Assembly: GCA_020636095.1 (NCBI GenBank) | Contig: JACJYN010000008.1 | Location: forward strand, 310,001-374,000 | Reading direction: 5' to 3' | DNA: 64,000 bases | Origin: Lewinellaceae bacterium | GTDB lineage: Bacteria; Bacteroidota; Bacteroidia; Chitinophagales; Saprospiraceae | Shown here: positions 50,001 through 57,426 of the stretch, piece after piece | How the letters are laid out: the number at the start of each line of letters is the position of its first letter | How positions within the stretch are numbered: position 1 is the first letter of the stretch | The notes under the pieces: generated by a model | Told to the model about the DNA's origin: nothing | What the model saw: the letters and a program-made list of their open reading frames with translations, nothing else | The model's database searches: none | Made by a program: the position numbers and the translations under genes

Positions 50001-50524
50001 TGGCCGCTAAAGAAGGCCAGGTTAACAGCCCGGCCAGCGAGGCCAGCTTCCGGCGGTCGCGCTACAACAGCATCCAGCTCCAGCACCCTTATGCTGAAAA
50101 GTACAACGGCGGCGGCCCATTGGGGCTAATCGACGGCCGCACCGGCTCCCCCACCTTCACCGATGGCTGCTGGCAGGGCTTCGAAGGGCAAGACTTTCAG
50201 GCCACCATCGACCTGGGCAGGGTGCAGGACATCAGGCGCATCAAAACTACCTTCCTTCGGGATATCGGCACCTGGATTTTTGCGCCCGAGTGGGTACAAT
50301 TCGAGCTGTCGGAAGATGGAGCGCACTTCCATCCTCTGCCGCGCTTTGAGGCCAGCGCCGCTAAGCAGGGCGACCCCAACGAAGTGCTGGAATTTACCCG
50401 GGAAACGGCACGGAAGGCTCGCTACGTGCGCGTCACCGCCAAAAATATCGGAATTTGCCCGGAATGGCACGCAGGCGCCGGAGGCAAGGCCTGGCTGTTT
50501 GTAGATGAGGTGGTGGTGGAGTGA
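47081..50524 (+). CDS. Tandem GH29 alpha-L-fucosidase with discoidin and CHB_HEX modules (1147 aa)
   Basis: A secreted protein (signal peptide 1-22) with two GH29 catalytic domains in one chain. Domain 1 (about 30-335) has the family start WHQLDYYAFVHFNINTFSDLEWG, KHHDGFCLWPS and a nucleophile Asp near 185 (FEVWFDGA). An F5/8-type C (discoidin-like) domain follows (about 345-470, LLTDGDNQTYWAAEDG). Domain 2 (about 480-820) begins WWRDAGFGMFIHWGAYAVPAG and has KHHDGFCLWNS and a nucleophile near 665 (HVLWFDGEW). The C-terminus holds a CHB_HEX-like strand module (FFTLDGSQPTVKSKLYTSPI) and a second discoidin domain. It would release L-fucose from algal or host glycans. No SusC/SusD-like pair is next to it. 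Confidence 0.93.
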   Translation: MKPSAIGISLIFSLLTFFAHSQPSSPAPFGPTPSERQQAWHQLDYYAFVHFNINTFSDLEWGHGTESPEIFNPTELDCRQWARVAKEAGMKGIIITAKHHDGFCLWPSRYTEHSVKNSPWRDGKGDLLKELSEACREYGLKMGVYLSPWDRNNPIYGTPEYNAYFKKQLEEVLTGYGDIFEVWFDGAVSEAYKGQQLYDWPGYIATVRKHQPNAVIFSDAGPDIRWVGTERGFANPTNWATLNRDDYYPGTPRYLELRSGNQNGTHWVPAEVDVSIRPGWYYHADQDDRVKSGEHLEMIYYNSVGRNANLLLNLPVDRRGLVHENDVQALMELRQRLDATFSDNLAAGARVEASSTRGEGFGAQLLTDGDNQTYWAAEDGVEQATLVITLPKPQTFNVVELREYLPLGQRIEQVNVKAWVAGGWKNVGEATTIGNHRFIRIPRTTTDKLRIQFAAMAPPTLSSIALYRRPHDNYLLESEKEFDQRMAWWRDAGFGMFIHWGAYAVPAGIHQNKEISGVGEWIMSAAHIPVSEYEPYARQFNPLEFDAEEWVAIAKEAGMQYIVITSKHHDGFCLWNSQVTDYDIMDTSPFKRDILKELRQACDQAGIQLCFYHSIMDWHHPDAQGKDYGNPNPDGPDFAAYRESYLKPQLRELVEQYNPHVLWFDGEWISEWTEEQGKDLYQFVRSLNPDIIINNRVGKGRQGMQGMNREGDDVGDFGTPEQEILDYGSAELDWESCMTMNDTWGFKQNDHNWKPARTLIHNLIDIAAKGGNYLLNVGPTAEGLIPAPSLERLKEVGEWMRVNAAVVHHSYMWHQYKEGEQIRYTTDADGYVYAVCLEWPGEILQLKSVRPREGSTIELLGYAQPLDWSFDPAEGLSIRLPAELQDEPNRPCRYAWAFRMEGSYPEVSAAPTFHCRDREVEKLDIFADATEVELHSATPGARLFFTLDGSQPTVKSKLYTSPIYLSNTTIIKAMAAKEGQVNSPASEASFRRSRYNSIQLQHPYAEKYNGGGPLGLIDGRTGSPTFTDGCWQGFEGQDFQATIDLGRVQDIRRIKTTFLRDIGTWIFAPEWVQFELSEDGAHFHPLPRFEASAAKQGDPNEVLEFTRETARKARYVRVTAKNIGICPEWHAGAGGKAWLFVDEVVVE

Positions 50525-50858
50525 TTTTTTTGGCTACCCGTCTAATATTGGAAAGCGATGGCCCACCTGGTGCTGGGCCCGGCTTTGAAGCCGATTTGGG
50601 CTACCATGGATGGCAGATAAAAAAACAGAAACAGGAAGATCGCCGGGAAAAAAGCGCTGTTTTTCATATATGCCTATTTTACCCCTTTATGCCATTTTTC
50701 CGGGAGAAAGGCAATGACAAAACTCAGTCAAAGGAATTCTTTTTTTGTAGGAGTAGCCAATAAGGCAGGGCAATCGCGTTTAATAAATTTTTCCTTCATC
50801 TTTTTTAGCGGGAGGCAACACCTTTTTCTTAAAGGGAGTTTAGGGGGAAGGCGTCGCC
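50525..50858. other. Intergenic region, no gene seen
   Basis: Begins with a word TGGCTACCCGTCTAATATTGGA that recurs in similar form (TGGCTATCCGTCTAACGTTGGA) at 51822, so both are ends or fragments of a common repeat. The remainder has no coding frame or strong structure. Confidence 0.4.
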
Positions 50859-51542
50859 TCAGATTGCTGCTCGGATATCTTTCTCCTTGCTGTAAAACCG
50901 CAGGTAGTCGTGCCACCAGTCCCAGTGGAAACGGGCTTTGGCCAGGCGGCTCACCTTACCGTTGGCGGAGACGACCAGCAGGCCAACGCCATGGTGGCGG
51001 CAGATGCTTTTCAACTGGCGCTGCTTTTCGATGTCGAGGGAGGCGTAGGCGTCTTTAGAGAAGGCCAGCCATCGTTCGTCAGCCGGATACTGCTGGATTT
51101 GCTCGATGACGCGCAGGGTGCGGTGGCCGAAGTGGTTGCGGGTCAGCCAGGCGTAGGCGCCGCCGCCGAGCAGGAAGACCAGGCCCGGTATGATGAACTG
51201 CCAGAAGCCGTCGTCCCACTTATAGAGGAAAAAGAAGGCGCCGCTGAGGATAGAGATGAGCAGCCCGGCGCGGATGACGTTGAAGGCAAAGAGCTGTTTG
51301 TCCAGCTTGGGGTTGATGGCGGGTAGGGTTTTGTGCGATTTGGCTTCCAGCGAAACGACGTACACACCCCACAGCCAGTGTTTGAAGGCCAGCAAGCCAT
51401 CGGCGCGTTTACTGCCGTGCTCCTTCTTGGTGCGCACTTCAGGCTCGGCGAAGATTTTGCCTCGGCGGGCACGCCGCCGGTATTGCTTTTCCAGGTATTT
51501 GATGGCGATCGCTTGTACGGTGCTTTCGGCTAATCTCGACAT
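50859..51542 (-). CDS. Membrane protein with PD-(D/E)XK nuclease-like N-terminal domain
   Basis: A 227-residue protein. The N-terminal 75 residues look like a PD-(D/E)XK or restriction-endonuclease-fold domain: Glu35 (AEPEVRTKKE), Asp48 in KRADGLLAF and the Glu66-Ala-Lys68 motif in YVVSLEAKS, with YRRRARRGKIFAEPEV before them, as in nuclease-like domains that follow the order E-x-D-ExK. Two membrane helices follow (about 88-108 and 114-132). A C-terminal soluble part (about 150-210) contains KSICRHHGVGLLVVSANGKV and has a helix-strand alternation also typical of the fold. It might be a membrane-bound nuclease or only a degraded fold member. It stands alone. Confidence 0.6.
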   Translation of the reverse strand: MSRLAESTVQAIAIKYLEKQYRRRARRGKIFAEPEVRTKKEHGSKRADGLLAFKHWLWGVYVVSLEAKSHKTLPAINPKLDKQLFAFNVIRAGLLISILSGAFFFLYKWDDGFWQFIIPGLVFLLGGGAYAWLTRNHFGHRTLRVIEQIQQYPADERWLAFSKDAYASLDIEKQRQLKSICRHHGVGLLVVSANGKVSRLAKARFHWDWWHDYLRFYSKEKDIRAAI

Positions 51543-51637
51543 GGCACTGTTTATAGCAGGGCCAGCCGCTCTGGTTAGGGCTGAGGTAAGGCGGCTGGCC
51601 TGCGTGTTTAAAAGCAGGGTGCAAATATATGTATTTT

Positions 51638-51790
51638 GTTACTATTCAGCATGGGGTCTGAAATACGCCTGACGCAAAATTTTGTAGACTTTTTCCCGCT
51701 GGAACCCCTTCTCATTCCCCTTGGAAGGGGAAGGGCGGCTTACAAAATTTTGCTTGAGGGGTCAAATCACCACGATGCTGAATAGTTACT
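51638..51790. mobile_element. MITE-B copy 3, 153 bp
   Basis: The ends GTTACTATTCAGCAT and (reversed) GTAACTATTCAGCAT are near-perfect inverted repeats. TGTATTTT at 51630-51637 and 51791-51798 is an exact 8-bp target duplication. The interior diverges from copies 1 and 2 but keeps the CAAAATTTTG stem and the CCCCTTCTCATTCCCCTT block. Confidence 0.93.
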
Positions 51791-51798
51791 GTATTTTT

Positions 51799-52126
51799 TT
51801 GATTGGCAAGGAGCTCGTTTCTGGCTATCCGTCTAACGTTGGACACGGTTAGAAGCAGGTAAGCCCAGGCAGCCTGCCGCGGTTGCGAACAGCGAATACC
51901 GAACCGCGAACTCGTCCAACCCTGGAATGGTAGCCTCGTTTCTTATTCTAGTAGACGCCGCCAGAAAACTATAGATTAAATTTTAAACAATTTGTCATAG
52001 TGCCGCTGGAGCTTCTCCCGAGCCTTGGCGTAGGAGGGATCGCAACTCTCAGGGGGTGAGCCCTAAGGAATCCGCCCCCAGGGCAATATTGAAGGGCCCG
52101 GAGAAAAAAGCAGCAGCCGTATCCTC
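51799..52126. other. Intergenic region with repeat fragments
   Basis: Holds a TGGCTATCCGTCTAACGTTGG fragment at 51821, also seen at 50530, and degenerate GCGAACAGCGAATACC words near 51887. No gene or terminator could be supported. Confidence 0.4.
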
Positions 52127-52432
52127 CTAAAGATCGCTAAAATTATCAGCCGTCTTCAGCAGCTCCAAAATTTGCGGGTAGGTTTCATCAGAGAGCAGGT
52201 AGTAGATATAGCGCCCCTCTCGGCGGGCCTGCAAAATACCATTATAACGGAGAATTTTCAGGTGGTGGGATGCCGCAGCCTGCTCGATCTGCAACTGGTC
52301 GTGAATATCGGTCACCGACAGCGGTTCTCCATCTTTCAACAGGCTGATGATAGCCAGCCGTATCGGATGGGCGATGGCCCGAAGTACCTCTGAATATTGT
52401 TCCAACCGTTCCAATTCTGTATTCGCCACCAT
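52127..52432 (-). CDS. ArsR-family winged-helix regulator
   Basis: A 101-residue ArsR/SmtB-type repressor. The DNA-binding helix-turn-helix is in TDIHDQLQIEQAAASHHLKILRYNGIL with the beta wing ARREGRYIYYLL. The N-terminal helix EQYSEVLRAIAHPIRLAIISLLKDG is also typical. No cysteine-rich metal site is present (the family's alpha3 site CVC is absent and only a few His are available), so a non-metal signal or a redox-independent role is likely. A hairpin element with 13-bp direct repeats starts immediately upstream of its ATG, where the promoter should be. Its target gene is not evident in the window. Confidence 0.93.
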   Translation of the reverse strand: MVANTELERLEQYSEVLRAIAHPIRLAIISLLKDGEPLSVTDIHDQLQIEQAAASHHLKILRYNGILQARREGRYIYYLLSDETYPQILELLKTADNFSDL

Positions 52433-52594
52433 AGTAAAAGTAAATTGTAACTATTTAGGTATGATGGTATTTTGGTGTTATGGCATTGCAGTTACCTGGA
52501 GGTCCACCGTTGAGAGCCGGATACGGCCTCCAGAAGTACCTGGCCGCAATACCGAAAACCATAAAACCGAAATACATAAACAGTAAAAGTAAAT
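52433..52594. repeat. MITE-like inverted-repeat element flanked by 13-bp direct repeats
   Basis: AGTAAAAGTAAAT occurs at 52433-52445 and 52582-52594. Between them lies a symmetric sequence that starts TGTAACTATTTAGGTATGAT and, reversed from the right, shows a similar TTTACTGTTTATGTATTT. The GTAACTATT end recalls MITE-B. The left direct repeat directly abuts the ArsR start codon, so insertion changed its upstream region. Confidence 0.55.
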
Positions 52595-52986
52595 CTGCAC
52601 TCAATTAAAGTTACACCCCTCAGCCCTGCCGCCCATCTTGTTTTCAAATCAACAGGCATGGACTTTTCCAGCGGCAAAAACTTAACTCCATCACAATCAA
52701 ATAGTTAAATTCAAATGCTGGCGGTTGGACCCGCCTCCTGTTTTGCCAGACTGGTAACCTTTCTCCACTCGTCAAATGAAAAAATGAAACGCAAGCTCAA
52801 CACATCGCCATAAAGCAAGCATAGTCAATAATTCTCTCTTTCTTAGGAGTCATTCCACAGTCCTGGAATGGCTCTTGTTTTTTCGCCGTTCCTCACCTGG
52901 CGGGCGAGCGACATATTCCACAATATTCTCCCCCCCGCCTTATGCTGCAAAACCTTATCTTCGGGCAATAAAAAAAAACTCGAACC
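52595..52986. other. Upstream region of the M13 peptidase gene
   Basis: A stretch of 392 bases with no gene. It should contain the promoter of the M13 gene. A TATCTTCG box near 52960, close to TAnnTTTG, is the best candidate, about 20 bases before the ATG, but it deviates at one base. Confidence 0.4.
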
Positions 52987-55053
52987 ATGATAAGACTATC
53001 CGAAGTAAGCCTGACAGCCCTTCTTTTTGTGCTGATTACGGCTTGCCAATCCGCCTCTTCTGATCTCCAAAGCCAGGAAGCGCCTCCCGGCCTCGACCTG
53101 TCTCTGATGGATACCAGCGCGAACCCTGCGATAGACTTTTACCGCTTTGCCAACGGTGGGTGGCTGGACCAGGTAGAGATTCCCGCCGACCGGGACAGTT
53201 GGGGCGCTTTTGACGACCTGGGCAAGCAAACCAGCGAGAAAGTACTTACCATCCTGGAATCTACGATCAAAAAGGGTGATTTCGACCCAAAAACTGACCA
53301 GGGTAAGGCCGTGCTGTTTTATCAAACGGCTATGGACACGGCCTACCTTAACGAACTGGGGATACGACCCATCGAGGAAGAGCTCAGGAAAATAGAGGCC
53401 ATTTCCCAGCTCCAGGACCTGGAGGCTTACCTCATCGCTTCCGCCCCCCTTCAATCCAATACGTTCTTCTCCTTTACCGCCCGGCCCAGCCTCAACAACA
53501 GCGCCATCAATGCCGGCTTCCTCAACGAAGGGGCCCTGGGCTTGCCCGGAAAGGAATACTACGTCAAAACCGATGAGGAGACCCTGCGCCTCCAGGGGGA
53601 GTATAAGGCTTTTGTAAGCCGGGTACTGCAATTGGCGGGAGCGAAAGAAGAAGTTGCGAAAGCGGAAGCCGAAGATATCTTCCAGGTGGAAAAGCGCCTG
53701 GCGGAAGCCCAACTGGATAAAATCCAGAAGCGCAACCCTCTGCTGATGAACAACCCCCGATCGAGGGCAGAGATTGCCGCGATGACCCCTTCCTTTGATT
53801 GGGAAGCCTATTTTCAGGCCATTGGGTTAGGTAGCATCGATACCTTCACGGTCATGCAGCCCGCCTACATAAAATCCCTGGAAAGCACCTTCTCTGAGGA
53901 GCCACTGGCCAAGCTGAAATCTTATACCCGGTGGACCTTGCTCAACAGCGCCCTGGCGTATCTCAGCCGGGACTTTGAACAGGCGAACTTCGACTTTTAC
54001 AAGGGCGTACTGGGAGGTGTCGAGGAAATGGCGCCGCGCTGGGAAAGTGTATTGAATACTACCAATTTCAGTATTGGCGAAGCCCTGGGTAAGCTGTACG
54101 TCGATGCCTATTTCCCGCCGGAGGCCAAAAAAGTAGCGGAAGAACTGGTGGCTAACCTAAAGGACGCCTACGGCGAACGCATCCAACAACTGGAGTGGAT
54201 GTCGGACAGCACCAAGGCTAAAGCCCTGGAAAAGCTGGCCAATCTCCGGGTGAAGATCGGCTATCCGGATAAGTGGAAGGACTATTCTGCGCTGGAGATC
54301 ACCGGCAAGGAAAACGGCGGCTCCTACGCCGGCAATATGATCAACGTTTCCAACTGGGACTGGAAGCGCAAGATCGAAAAAGTAGGCCAGCCCGTCGACA
54401 AGGGCGAGTGGTTTCTGCCGCCACAGGTGGTGAATGCGTATTACCATCCTTTGTACAATGAGGTCGTTTTCCCGGCCGCTATCCTCCAACCGCCTTATTA
54501 CAACTATCTGGCAGACCCCGCCATCAACTACGGGGGTATTGGCGCGGTCATCGGCCATGAGATTTCCCATGGATTCGACGACCAGGGCAGCCGCTACGAT
54601 GCTACCGGCAACCTCAAAAACTGGTGGACCGAAGAGGACAGGGAACGCTTTGAAGCCCGCACCCAAAAATTGGTGGATCAGTTCAACGCCTATGAGCCGC
54701 TGCCCGGCCTGTTCGTCAACGGCGAATTCACCCTGGGAGAAAACATTGGCGACCTGGGCGGCCTCAACGTCGCCTTTGACGGGCTGCAAAAGCACCTGAA
54801 GGCCCATGGTGACCCGGGCCTGATCGACGGCTTCACCCAGAACCAGCGCTTCTTTCTCAACTGGGCCACCGTCTGGCGCAGCAAATACCGCGACGAAGCC
54901 ATGAAGAAGCAGGTCAAGACGAATGTACATTCACCGGGGCAGTACCGGGCCATCGGCCCCATCGTCAATATGCCTGCTTTCTACCAGGCCTTCCAGATCG
55001 GAGAAGACAGCCCTCTGTATCGGGAGGATAGTGTGAGGGTAGTGATCTGGTAG
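52987..55053 (+). CDS. M13-family zinc metallopeptidase (neprilysin-like) lipoprotein
   Basis: A 688-residue PepO/neprilysin relative. Lipobox ITAC near residue 19. Zinc site His524-Glu-Ile-Ser-His528 in VIGHEISHGFDDQGSRYD, and the third zinc ligand Glu585 in GENIGDLGG (ENxxD). The substrate-pocket VNAYYHP element (as in VNAYY of neprilysin) and the late CR/W segment complete a normal catalytic domain. Mature N-terminal residues ALLFVLITACQSASSDL precede a typical NPAIDFYRFANGGWLD domain start. Bacterial homologues cleave small peptides in the envelope. It is the first of two peptidase genes in the same direction; the M14 gene follows after 47 bases, so they may be cotranscribed. Confidence 0.95.
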   Translation: MIRLSEVSLTALLFVLITACQSASSDLQSQEAPPGLDLSLMDTSANPAIDFYRFANGGWLDQVEIPADRDSWGAFDDLGKQTSEKVLTILESTIKKGDFDPKTDQGKAVLFYQTAMDTAYLNELGIRPIEEELRKIEAISQLQDLEAYLIASAPLQSNTFFSFTARPSLNNSAINAGFLNEGALGLPGKEYYVKTDEETLRLQGEYKAFVSRVLQLAGAKEEVAKAEAEDIFQVEKRLAEAQLDKIQKRNPLLMNNPRSRAEIAAMTPSFDWEAYFQAIGLGSIDTFTVMQPAYIKSLESTFSEEPLAKLKSYTRWTLLNSALAYLSRDFEQANFDFYKGVLGGVEEMAPRWESVLNTTNFSIGEALGKLYVDAYFPPEAKKVAEELVANLKDAYGERIQQLEWMSDSTKAKALEKLANLRVKIGYPDKWKDYSALEITGKENGGSYAGNMINVSNWDWKRKIEKVGQPVDKGEWFLPPQVVNAYYHPLYNEVVFPAAILQPPYYNYLADPAINYGGIGAVIGHEISHGFDDQGSRYDATGNLKNWWTEEDRERFEARTQKLVDQFNAYEPLPGLFVNGEFTLGENIGDLGGLNVAFDGLQKHLKAHGDPGLIDGFTQNQRFFLNWATVWRSKYRDEAMKKQVKTNVHSPGQYRAIGPIVNMPAFYQAFQIGEDSPLYREDSVRVVIW

Positions 55054-55100
55054 ATGCTGAGTGGATACTAAGGGCCCGGCTCTGCCGGGCGTTAGATGCT

Positions 55101-56249
55101 ATGGATATGCTGGCTGAACACCTCAGCCAGCATCCACTTATCACCCCTGAAATTATACTCCGCTCGGGGAGTAAAACAGAACTGACAATCTCTTTTACAG
55201 TGCTTGCATCATATATTGAAAAGATATTATCCCACCCTCTCCATTTACCCGCTCCCCATTTCGAGGGCAGCAGCCGGGAGGGCAGTCCCATCGCCGCTTA
55301 CCACTTTGGCAGCGGGGCCTTCAAAATCAGCCTCATCGCCGGCTGCCACGCTGATGAGCCAACGGGGCCGAGGCTGCTGCGCCACCTGGTGAGCTATCTC
55401 AGCCAACAGGAGAGCAGCCATCCCTTATTGCAGGGCTACAGTTGGTGGATTGTTCCCCACGCCAACCCGGATGGGGAAGTGGCCAACCGGGGCTGGTATA
55501 CCGAAAGCGATAACCATTACAGCCTGCCCCGCTACCTGCAGTACGCCGTCCGGGAGCTGCCCGGCGACGATATGGAATATGGCTTCCCCATTGAGGGGCG
55601 AACCGGGCCGCTGCGGCCGGAAAATGCTTTCATTTATGAGTTGTGGAAAAAGGCAGGCTTGCCTTTCCACCTCCATGCCTCCCTGCACAGTATGGCTACC
55701 TCCTTTGGCCCCTGGTTCCTCATCGACCCGGCCTGGGTAGGCCGGTCTGACACCCTTCAGGAGCAGTGCAGGAAAAAAACTAAAGAACTAGGCTACCTGC
55801 TCAATGATATCGACCGCAGCGGCGAGAAGGGCTTCCACCGCATCAGCGAGGGGTTCTGCACCCGCCCCAATTCGGAAGCCATGAAAGCTTATTTCCTGGA
55901 ACGCGACGACCCGAAGACGGCGGCGCTCTTCCACCCCAGCTCCATGGAAAGCATTCGTAGTTTAGGAGGGGACTGCCTGACGCTGGTCTCGGAAATGCCC
56001 TTTTTCACCATCCCGAATGCATCCCAAAGTATGGCCTGGCCCAACCCGGATTACGGAAGATGGCAGCGCCTGATGGCCAACTGGAAAATGGAGCTGCTCA
56101 CCGGAAAGAAGCGGGAAGAAGTAGTGCTGCAGGAAGCCCACCACCTGGGCCTGCGCTCCATGGCAGTGGAAGATCAGATGCGGCTGCAGTGGGAACTGGT
56201 GGCGGCGGGGGTGCGGCAAGTAGAAAACAGGAGGTTTGCAAAGTCTTAA
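55101..56249 (+). CDS. M14-family zinc carboxypeptidase-like protein
   Basis: A 382-residue protein with the carboxypeptidase fold. His and Glu ligands appear in ISLIAGCHADEPTGPR (HxxE) and a third ligand in FHLHASLHS (the His after a long loop), matching the HxxE-H pattern of M14. The NPDGEVANR segment is the usual substrate-binding part after the first ligands. There is no clear signal peptide, so a cytosolic peptide-processing role is likely. A compact hairpin (GCCCGG/CCGGGC, 55075-55090) lies in the gap after the M13 gene. Its TAA stop is the terminal TAA of hairpin element A', so the last residues may have been reshaped. Confidence 0.88.
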   Translation: MDMLAEHLSQHPLITPEIILRSGSKTELTISFTVLASYIEKILSHPLHLPAPHFEGSSREGSPIAAYHFGSGAFKISLIAGCHADEPTGPRLLRHLVSYLSQQESSHPLLQGYSWWIVPHANPDGEVANRGWYTESDNHYSLPRYLQYAVRELPGDDMEYGFPIEGRTGPLRPENAFIYELWKKAGLPFHLHASLHSMATSFGPWFLIDPAWVGRSDTLQEQCRKKTKELGYLLNDIDRSGEKGFHRISEGFCTRPNSEAMKAYFLERDDPKTAALFHPSSMESIRSLGGDCLTLVSEMPFFTIPNASQSMAWPNPDYGRWQRLMANWKMELLTGKKREEVVLQEAHHLGLRSMAVEDQMRLQWELVAAGVRQVENRRFAKS

Positions 56250-56537
56250 GAGCTTGTCCAAAATTCAACAATCGGCCTGCAAACGTCCCTTTTTCGCTTA
56301 TATTTCGTTCCGGAACCAGGCTTGATAGCGCTGCTATCATCCTGAACCCGCGCCTCATCTAAGGGGCCGGAGAAAAATAAGTTCCCCGTTTCAGTCCAGA
56401 GATTTTGTCGCTGGACAACCTGCCTCGCCGCAAGGCAGGCAGGGATCGGCATCAAATGGGGAAGTTATTCTTCGCCGGGCCCTAAGCAAAAAATGAACTG
56501 TTTTCAGCTCGAAGGCCGAAATTTGGACAAGCTCTAA
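56247..56537. repeat. TAGC-core hairpin element A' (inverted orientation), split by element I
   Basis: Ends TAAGAGCTTGTCCAAAATTC and (reversed) TTAGAGCTTGTCCAAATTTC frame a centre TAGCGCTGCTA at 56326-56336. The arms align with A1 in reverse orientation (TTTTTCGCTTAT, TTCGTTC). Subtracting the nested element and its duplication leaves 168 bp, the same as A1. The TAA at its left end is the stop codon of the M14 gene. Confidence 0.82.
56364..56481. mobile_element. Nested element I (118 bp) in A'
   Basis: The terminal inverted repeats are GGGCCGGAGAAAAATAAG (left) and, reversed, GGGCCCGGCGAAGAATAA. It is flanked by CTAAG at 56359-56363 and 56482-56486, a 5-bp direct duplication inside element A'. 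The 27-base right end also occurs near 44328-44354, where it marks another copy or fragment. No coding capacity. Confidence 0.75.
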
Positions 56538-56556
56538 GTGAAAATGGGGTAAGGCT

Positions 56557-56705
56557 ATTGCGCGGGAACGAAATTCTCGACCCATTATGCGGCCTCTTTT
56601 GGCGCTATATCCTCACGTAGCTCCGGCTATGCTCGTCATGGGCGCCTCGTCCAGCACCAAAATAGCCTCCCATTATTGGCCGATTACTTCATGCCCGGCG
56701 CACTA
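56557..56705. repeat. TAGC-core hairpin element D2
   Basis: A second copy of element D. Left end ATTGCGCGGGAACGAAATTC, right end (reversed) TAGTGCGCCGGGCATGAA; core TAGCTCCGGCTA at 56618-56629. The arms match D1 (AATAATnnGAGGCTnTTTTG). The TAG at the right end is the stop codon of the 168-residue membrane protein gene. Confidence 0.82.
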
Positions 56706-57209
56706 TTGCGCCGGTTGTTTCAATAATCTAATCATTTGCCCTCCCACTCCTACTTGCCACAATCCGGTTAAAACGCCTGCTTTGAGCCCGATGGTAAATG
56801 TTTCCTTCGGTAGCCCTCTCACTGCGATCATAAACAAAACACCCAGCAGTGCCGCCACTACCCCCGTTAGGACGATCGGCAATATACGCGGCCAGCTGGC
56901 CTCCAGAAACCGCTGCCCCAGCCAGCAGGTTAGCCAGGCGCCCAGGCCGCCGGCAACCGGAGCGATGGCAAAAAAAAGCAGATTGTAAGAAACGCTGAAC
57001 AACACCAGCCAAACGAGCAGGGCCAGCCCGGCAAATTGGAGCTGTTCTGTCCAGTCCACCCGGGGCCGAATGCTAAGCAGCAATGCAGCTATAAAATACA
57101 ACCCTACCGGAAGGGCCAGATCGAGATCCAGGCTATGTTCCGATTTTTGGTAAAAGGTAACTACTGAAAGAATAGCGGAAAGGGAAAAGAGGAGGATGGA
57201 TCGGGTCAT
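56703..57209 (-). CDS. Polytopic membrane protein of unknown function (168 aa)
   Basis: A small protein with about five membrane helices (near residues 3-20, 30-47, 57-80, 84-97 and 105-130) and no recognised family. The sequence ends VGGQMIRLLKQPAQ. It is likely a four- or five-span inner-membrane protein. Its TAG stop coincides with the end of hairpin element D2, and the last coding bases pair with that end in a short CCGGCGCA/TGCGCCGG dyad around the stop codon. It is on the minus strand, with the M14 gene convergent beyond two hairpin elements, and upstream the end of priA. Confidence 0.7.
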   Translation of the reverse strand: MTRSILLFSLSAILSVVTFYQKSEHSLDLDLALPVGLYFIAALLLSIRPRVDWTEQLQFAGLALLVWLVLFSVSYNLLFFAIAPVAGGLGAWLTCWLGQRFLEASWPRILPIVLTGVVAALLGVLFMIAVRGLPKETFTIGLKAGVLTGLWQVGVGGQMIRLLKQPAQ

Positions 57210-57426
57210 GGCTGGTTTTCTATTTTAGGAGTTTTATTTTTCATACCATCAAAAAAACGTCTTCGAAGAGGTTGTGTGAAAAGGGATAGGACACTGATCC
57301 ATTAGGATAAATTAAGGTTTTTTAGGATCGTAAACCCTGGTGGGAGTGATCTTAACAAATCCTGACAAATCTTAATAAATCAGTGTACGATCATGCCGAG
57401 GGGCTTTTTTCACAACCCCTAATCCA

